Assembly (NCBI GenBank): GCA_030038885.1
Contig: JASHQY010000132.1
Location: 1-9,478 of the forward strand
DNA: 9,478 nt
Direction: 5' to 3'
Source: Thermoplasmata archaeon
Lineage (GTDB): Archaea; Thermoplasmatota; Thermoplasmata; Lutacidiplasmatales; UBA184
The first letter of the stretch is position 1; each line of letters starts with the position of its first letter. Below, piece by piece: positions 5,610-9,478 of this stretch. The notes beneath the pieces are model-generated. The model was not told the origin of the DNA. It made no database searches and saw nothing but the letters and a program-made list of their open reading frames with translations. The position numbers and the translations under genes were made by a program.

Positions 5610-6503
5610 ATGACCGACGTCTTCGACATCGAACCCGGGCTCGCGTCGGACGACGGCGAGCCGTTCGACCCGTTCCCGTTCGATCCCGGGCCGTTCGACC
5701 CCCCGTCGGGCCCCCGGCCGGCGCCGGCGTCCGGGGCCGGCCGGATCCGCCTCGCCCCGCACCCGCGCTCCCGCCGGTCCCGCTCGGTCCTCCCCCCCGA
5801 GCCCGCCCTGTTCCCGTGGCTCGCCCGGCGGTTCGCTCCGGGCGAGATGACGCTCTGGGTCGGGCCCCGGGTCGCGGTCGAGCCGGTCCTCGAGATGCTC
5901 TACGCGGGGAACGCGCGCGCGCGGGGCCGCCTCTCGCTCCTCGAGGGCGCGAACCGGTTCCACCCGTACCGCATCGGCGAGCTCGGCCGGTCGCTCGGGG
6001 TCGACGCGACCGAGACGCTGGCCCGGATCCGGCTCGCCCGGGCGTTCACGGCGTACCAGATGGTCGCGCTCGTCGACGCCTGGTCCGCGGAGGCGCGACG
6101 GCACCCGCCCACGCTCCTGGTCGCCCACGACCTGCCCGCCCTCTTCGCGGCGGACGAGATCCGGGACGACGAGCGCGCCGCGCTCCTCGTCCACGTCGCC
6201 CGGACGCTCCGCGGCCTCGCGGACGCCGTCGCCGTCCCGCTGCTCCTCACGCTCGGCCCCGGGGGGATCGACCGGTTCCCCGGCCTCACCGACGAAGGGC
6301 CGCGCTGGTCGGACCTCGTCACGTTCGCCCGCGGACCGGGCACGCTCCGGTTGCGCGCGCTCCGCGACGACGCCCGTCTCGCCCTCGTCCCCCGGCCCGG
6401 CGGGCAGCGGGGCCTCGAGGAGTTCGGTGGGGGATCCCCCGAGGAGGTGATCGCGTGGGGCGCACCGCCCCGACGTACCGTCAGGCGCTCGAGGAGCGGA
6501 TGA
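5610..6503 (+). CDS. RadA/RecA-fold protein lacking Walker motifs (probable PolB partner)
   Basis: This 297-residue protein is recognisable by its resemblance to the RadA core. GRLSLLEGANRFHPYRIGEL (106-125) matches the 'DTEG-x-F-x-P-x-R' region. LARAFTAYQMVALVD (142-156) matches the 'ARAYNxxHQMxLL' segment. LLVAHDLPALF (169-179) sits where Walker B (VVDSxTAxF) should be, followed by a RadA-like helix, VARTLRGLADAVAVPLLLT (196-214). The P-loop position reads WVGPRVAVEP (83-92) with no GKT/S, and His173 replaces the Walker B Asp, so ATP binding is unlikely. Residues 1-60 look disordered and include three PFDPx repeats (18-32). The ATG at 5610 is the first start in this frame after the TATA-like box. 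The end overlaps the next gene by 49 nt. I infer a structural or adaptor role for the downstream polymerase, like ImuA in bacteria. A degenerate RadB or KaiC-like paralogue is the alternative. Confidence 0.85.
   Translation: MTDVFDIEPGLASDDGEPFDPFPFDPGPFDPPSGPRPAPASGAGRIRLAPHPRSRRSRSVLPPEPALFPWLARRFAPGEMTLWVGPRVAVEPVLEMLYAGNARARGRLSLLEGANRFHPYRIGELGRSLGVDATETLARIRLARAFTAYQMVALVDAWSAEARRHPPTLLVAHDLPALFAADEIRDDERAALLVHVARTLRGLADAVAVPLLLTLGPGGIDRFPGLTDEGPRWSDLVTFARGPGTLRLRALRDDARLALVPRPGGQRGLEEFGGGSPEEVIAWGAPPRRTVRRSRSG
5661..5705 (+). repeat. Three 15-nt tandem units encoding PFDPF-PFDPG-PFDPP
   Basis: Residues 18-32 of the RadA-like protein consist of three consecutive pentapeptides PFDPx. 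At the DNA level each 15-nt unit starts CCGTTCGA followed by C or T. The repeat is in the disordered N-terminal tail and has the look of a multivalent short linear motif. Confidence 0.8.
6441..6451 (+). promoter_or_regulatory. Extended Shine-Dalgarno sequence for the small gene at 6455
   Basis: GAGGAGGTGAT lies within the end of the RadA-like gene. It contains GGAGGTGAT, a long match to the complement of the archaeal 16S rRNA 3' end, with the GGAGG core 7 nt before GTG 6455. It is the main reason for choosing that start over the ATG at 6500. The same bases encode Glu-Glu-Val-Ile in the upstream gene, so coincidence is possible. Confidence 0.6.
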
Positions 6504-6709
6504 AACGCTGGGACGAGTTCGCCCGGCTCCTCACGACCCCCGAGGAGCGGGCCGCGTTCGAGACGCTCCGGACCGGGGCGCGCCGCTACGCCGCGCAGGC
6601 GACGTACGTCGGCAGCCCCGACCTGCTCGAGTCGATCCTCCTTTCCGTCCTCCTCGACCTCGCGCGCCGGCTCCCCGCCGACCCGCCGGGCCGACCGGCC
6701 GCCCGCTGA
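6455..6709 (+). CDS. Small helical protein between the RadA-like gene and PolB
   Basis: This 84-residue protein, if started at GTG 6455, is mostly helical by eye. A long charged helix YRQALEERMKRWDEFARLL (8-26) is followed by TPEERAAFETLRTGARRYAA (28-47) and a more hydrophobic helix SPDLLESILLSVLLDLARRL (54-73). It ends in a Pro/Arg-rich tail. There are no cysteines and no recognisable domain. GTG 6455 has an extended Shine-Dalgarno. The alternative is ATG 6500, which overlaps the upstream stop as ATGA and would give 69 residues with a weaker, closely spaced GGAG. The gene overlaps the RadA-like gene by 49 nt and ends 2 nt before polB. All three are therefore likely co-translated and may form one complex. 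I infer an adaptor or tether linking the RadA-like protein and the polymerase; no function is known to me. Confidence 0.8.
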   Translation: MGRTAPTYRQALEERMKRWDEFARLLTTPEERAAFETLRTGARRYAAQATYVGSPDLLESILLSVLLDLARRLPADPPGRPAAR

Positions 6710-6711
6710 TC

Positions 6712-9045
6712 GTGGACGGGGCGGTCCCGACCGCGGACGGCTGGCTCCTCGACATCACCGAGAGCGAGGACGGCCGCTCGGTCGTCCTCTGGCGGAAGGA
6801 GCGCGCGTCCGGTCGGGTCCGCCGGACCGCGGTCGAGTTCCGCCCGCCGTTCCTGGTCGAGGCCGCGCGCGACGACCTCGCCCCGCTCGCCCGGCGCCTG
6901 GGCGACGACCCGGCGGTGGCGGCCGTCGAGCGCCGCGTGCTCGCTCCCTCGCTCTTCGACCGCCGACCCCGCACCGTCCTCGCGGTGACCCCCGAGCGGA
7001 ACCCGCAGCGGCGCGCGCTCGCTCGGGCGATCGACGCGCTCGGCGGGTTCGAACGGTACCGGCTCTACGACGTCGACCTCGTCCCTCCCCAGCTCTACCA
7101 CCTCGCCCACGCGCTCTACCCGTTCGCTCCGGTCGCGGGGCAGGGCGCGGGCCTCACCGCGACCGAGCCGGCGGAGACGATCGACTACGTCGCCCCTCCG
7201 CTGCGCGTCGCCCGGCTCGACATCCACCTCGTCGGGGAGCGCCGGGGCCGCCTCCCGCCGCCCGACGGCCGGATCGGTTCGGTGCGGCTCGGGGACGTCA
7301 CGCTCGCGGGGGCCGAGGAGGACCTCCTCCGCGCGCTCGCGGGCGAGGTCGCCCGCAGCGACCCGGACGTGCTCCTGACGCAGGGCGGGGACGCCTTCGA
7401 CCTCCCGTGGCTCTACCGCCGCGCCCGGGCGTGCGGCCTCGCTCCCGACACCTTCCGGCTCGGCCGGGAACCGGTCCCGTTCCGCCCCGCCCGGCCGGCG
7501 CGCACGTTCGAGTCGTACGGCCAGGTCCACCACCGGGACGCGACGTACCCGATCCCCGGCCGGTTCCACCTCGACCGGCACAACTCCTTCCTCTTCGACG
7601 ACGCGGACCTCGCGGGGCTCGTCGACGCCGCGCGCCTCTCGCGCCTCTCGCTCTCGACGGTCGTCCGGCAGTCCCCCGGGACGTGCTTCACCGCGATGGA
7701 GATGGCGCAGGCCCTCGCGCTCGGGGCGCACGTGCCGTGGAAGAAGAACCGGCCCGAGTCGTTCCGGCGCGCGGACCGCCTGGTCGCCGCGGACCGCGGG
7801 GGCGCGATCTTCCTCCCGCCGGTCGGGGTGCACGACCGGGTCGACGAGTTCGACTTCACGAGCCTCTACCCGTCGATCATGGTGCGGAACAACCTCTCCG
7901 CCGAGACGCTCGAGTGCCGGTGCTGCCCCGCGAGCCCGATCCGGGCCCCGGGGCTCGGCTACCGCTCGTGCGTCCGCCGGGTCGGCCTGATCCCCCGGAC
8001 GCTCGCGCCCCTGCTCGCGCGGCGCCGGGCGTACAAGGCGGCGATGCAGCGCCCCGGAACGTCCCCGGAGGACGCGCTGCGCTGGAAGCGGCGCGTGAAG
8101 ATGCTGAAGTGGATCCTGGTCACCGCGTTCGGCTACCAGGGCTACCGGAACGCCCGGTTCGGCCGGATCGAGTGCCACGAGGCGATCAACGCCTACGCCC
8201 GCCAGCTGATCGCCGACCTCGTGCCGGTCGCCGAGTCCGCCGGCTACCGCGTCCTCCACGGGATCGTCGACTCGCTCTGGGTCCGGCCGATCGACCCCGA
8301 CCGGCCGCCGGACCCCGCGGCGTTCGCGGCCGCGATCAGCGCGCGCTACGGCCTCCCGCTCGGGTACGAGGGGCGGTACCGCTGGATAGTGTTCCTCCCG
8401 GCCGCGACGCACGGTCTCGGCGTCCCGAACCGGTACTACGGCCGCTACGAGCACGGGGAGTTCAAGCTCCGCGGGATCGGCGCGCGGCGGCACGATACGC
8501 CGGTCCTCGTGCGCCGGTTCGAGGGCGAGATCCTCGCGCTCTTCCGCGGGGCGCGGGACGCGGACGGGGTCCGGGCCCTCCTCCCGCGGGCCCTCGCCCG
8601 GGCCGACCTGTTCGCCGAGCGGCTCGCCGCCGGCGCCTGGCCCGTCGACGAGCTGGTGATCGCGCACCGGATCGGGCAGGCGCCGGCCGCGTTCGTGACG
8701 TTCACCGACTCGGTCGCCGCCCTCCGTCAGCTCGCGGACGCCGGCGCCCGCCGGGAGGCGGGGGAGATCGTCCGGTACGTCGTGCTCGACCGGCGGAGCC
8801 GCTCGTTCCGGCACCGGGTCCGCGCCGCCGAGCTCGTGACGGGGGACGAGCGCTACGACCCCGGGGCGTACCTCGACCTGCTCGCCCGCGCGGGCGAGAC
8901 GCTGCTCGCCCCGCTCGGGGTCGATCGGGCGGACCTCCTCGCGCGCTGGGGCGTCGCGCCCCCGCCGGAACGCGCGCCGTACCGCTCCCCGGAGGCGGCC
9001 GTCCAGGGGACCCTCGGGGAGGCGGGCGGGGCGGGCACCTTTTAG
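6712..9045 (+). CDS. polB2: Divergent archaeal B-family DNA polymerase (PolB2-like)
   Basis: This 777-residue B-family DNA polymerase starts at GTG, 2 nt after the preceding stop. Motif A is intact: D381-FTSLYPSI. Motif B is altered: K466 is kept, but NSxYG reads VTAFG (470-474), followed by YQGYRNARFG. Motif C reads HGIVDS (516-521) instead of YGDTDS; the first Asp is Ile518 but the catalytic Asp520 remains. Thus both metal-binding Asp (381, 520) are present and polymerisation is plausible. In the exonuclease domain, ExoI is DIH (170-172) in place of DIE. ExoII keeps FD (Asp230) but has Gly225 for Asn. ExoIII reads F293-x3-D297. Proofreading is therefore probably lost or weak. The KKRY region reads NRYY (573-576). 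CRCC (402-405) is a cysteine cluster after motif A. The C-terminus has QGTL followed by a terminal Phe, a possible degenerate PCNA-binding tail. Motif pattern and neighbours suggest a translesion or damage-tolerance role. Confidence 0.93.
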   Translation: MDGAVPTADGWLLDITESEDGRSVVLWRKERASGRVRRTAVEFRPPFLVEAARDDLAPLARRLGDDPAVAAVERRVLAPSLFDRRPRTVLAVTPERNPQRRALARAIDALGGFERYRLYDVDLVPPQLYHLAHALYPFAPVAGQGAGLTATEPAETIDYVAPPLRVARLDIHLVGERRGRLPPPDGRIGSVRLGDVTLAGAEEDLLRALAGEVARSDPDVLLTQGGDAFDLPWLYRRARACGLAPDTFRLGREPVPFRPARPARTFESYGQVHHRDATYPIPGRFHLDRHNSFLFDDADLAGLVDAARLSRLSLSTVVRQSPGTCFTAMEMAQALALGAHVPWKKNRPESFRRADRLVAADRGGAIFLPPVGVHDRVDEFDFTSLYPSIMVRNNLSAETLECRCCPASPIRAPGLGYRSCVRRVGLIPRTLAPLLARRRAYKAAMQRPGTSPEDALRWKRRVKMLKWILVTAFGYQGYRNARFGRIECHEAINAYARQLIADLVPVAESAGYRVLHGIVDSLWVRPIDPDRPPDPAAFAAAISARYGLPLGYEGRYRWIVFLPAATHGLGVPNRYYGRYEHGEFKLRGIGARRHDTPVLVRRFEGEILALFRGARDADGVRALLPRALARADLFAERLAAGAWPVDELVIAHRIGQAPAAFVTFTDSVAALRQLADAGARREAGEIVRYVVLDRRSRSFRHRVRAAELVTGDERYDPGAYLDLLARAGETLLAPLGVDRADLLARWGVAPPPERAPYRSPEAAVQGTLGEAGGAGTF
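9039..9045 (+). promoter_or_regulatory. TATA-like box overlapping the polB stop codon
   Basis: CTTTTAG includes the TAG stop of the polymerase gene. Its centre is about 26 nt before GTG 9068, which would make that GTG a leaderless start for the HEAT-repeat gene. It is the only AT-rich stretch in several hundred bases. Confidence 0.45.
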
Positions 9046-9067
9046 CCCCACCGCGCGTCGAAGGAGG

Positions 9068-9478
9068 GTGGCTCCCCGCCCCGCGCGCGCGACCCGCTCC
9101 CGGGCGACCCCGCCCCGGGCCCGACGCCGCCCGGTGGAAAGCCCCGCCCGCCGCGCCGCGCGGATCCGACGGAGCGTCGCGCGCGGGCGCGTCGAGGACC
9201 TGACGCCGCTCCTGCTCGCGCTCAGCGACCCCTCGCCCGGCCTCCGCCAGACCGCCGCGATCGCGCTCGGGATCCTCCAGGACCCGCGGGCGAGCAGCAC
9301 GCTCGCCGCGGCGCTCACCGACCCGGACGCCGCGGTGCGGGCGAGCGCGGCCGAGGCGCTCGGCGCGATCGGTCGGGCCGAGAGCCGGGAGCCCCTCGAG
9401 GCGGCGCTCGGCGATCCGGAGGCGCGGGTCCGCGTCCGCGCGGCCGGCGCGCTCCGACAGCTCGCCGATGCCCGCTCG
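9068..9478 (+). CDS. HEAT-repeat (PBS-lyase type) protein, N-terminal part (runs off the window)
   Basis: This is an open frame of 137 codons still open at the window edge. It encodes at least three tandem helical repeats of about 31 residues, each with the pattern L-x-x-A-L-x-D-P-x-x-x-V-R-x-x-A-A-x-A-L-G-x-I. Examples are LALSDPSPGLRQTAAIALG, AALTDPDAAVRASAAEALG and AALGDPEARVRVRAAGALR. These are HEAT-like repeats of the PBS lyase family, generally protein-protein scaffolds. Two starts are possible. GTG 9068 is at the distance expected for leaderless initiation from the TATA-like box, but gives an Arg/Pro-rich 22-residue lead-in. GTG 9134 is closer to the first repeat but has no visible Shine-Dalgarno. 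AAGGAGGG at 9061-9068 abuts the first GTG too closely to serve it. It lies directly downstream of polB on the same strand, yet has its own apparent promoter, so a shared role with the polymerase is only a possibility. Confidence 0.8.
   Translation, partial: MAPRPARATRSRATPPRARRRPVESPARRAARIRRSVARGRVEDLTPLLLALSDPSPGLRQTAAIALGILQDPRASSTLAAALTDPDAAVRASAAEALGAIGRAESREPLEAALGDPEARVRVRAAGALRQLADARS

Noticed and set aside
5084..5629. Minus-strand frames of 138 and 181 codons across the small leaderless ORF and the gap
   Set aside because: Low-complexity Arg/Gly/Ala/Pro composition with no promoter on that strand. The AT-rich TATA box faces the plus-strand ORF.
5387..6454. Long upstream extension of the small gene's frame
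   Set aside because: It is Arg/Pro-rich shadow sequence of the RadA-like gene. The real gene is only the 3' part, with a strong Shine-Dalgarno.
7407..9203. Plus-strand 598-codon frame overlapping polB
   Set aside because: It is Pro/Arg/Gly-dominated and wholly overlaps the polymerase, whose motifs are readable in another frame.
6586..9318. Minus-strand open frame of 910 codons
   Set aside because: It lies antisense to the polymerase gene. It is rich in Arg, Glu, Pro and Val without any recognisable motif, so it is a GC-rich shadow.
1..9478. CRISPR arrays, insertion sequences, rRNA or tRNA genes
   Set aside because: I looked for evenly spaced direct repeats, transposase motifs with terminal inverted repeats and conserved RNA cores, and saw none.

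Overview
The window is a high-GC (about 70% by eye) piece of archaeal chromosome. Three things point to Archaea: an archaeal/vacuolar-type ATP synthase (A-type) with consecutive F, A and B genes, a B-family DNA polymerase of the divergent archaeal PolB2 kind, and repeated TATA-like boxes 20-30 nt upstream of start codons, several of which look leaderless. The intein in the AtpA P-loop occupies the site known from Thermoplasma and Thermococcales. A high-GC Thermoplasmatota lineage is a reasonable guess, but no marker here proves it.

Layout. (1) 1-3629, minus strand: atpF, atpA and the first 49 codons of atpB form a tight operon. AtpA is interrupted between the Lys and Thr of its Walker A motif by a 451-residue intein. 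The splicing blocks are intact, but both catalytic acids of the LAGLIDADG homing endonuclease are gone. (2) 3721-3999, minus: a small ferredoxin with two 4Fe-4S motifs and its own promoter. (3) 4220-4987, plus: a DUF72 (YecE-like) TIM-barrel protein of unknown function, divergent from the ferredoxin. (4) 5041-5317, plus: an AT-rich promoter island, very conspicuous in this genome, followed by a probable leaderless 74-codon ORF of unknown function and a GC-rich gap to 5609. (5) 5610-9045, plus: a compact three-gene unit. It encodes a RadA/RecA-fold protein that has lost both Walker motifs, a small helical protein, and a PolB2-like DNA polymerase with altered motifs B and C and a broken ExoI motif. 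(6) 9068-9478, plus: the N-terminal part of a HEAT-repeat (PBS-lyase type) protein running off the window.

How the genes work together. AtpF, A and B are soluble-sector (central stalk and headpiece) subunits of the ATP synthase. AtpA can work only after protein splicing restores its P-loop. The RadA-like/small-protein/PolB2 unit is the most interesting part. A nucleotide-binding-dead recombinase paralogue, a small adaptor-like protein and a probably non-proofreading polymerase, co-translated by overlap and near-abutment, parallel in logic the bacterial ImuA-ImuB-DnaE2 mutasome. I infer a role in DNA-damage tolerance or translesion synthesis. This rests on motif reading and gene arrangement, not on any database comparison.
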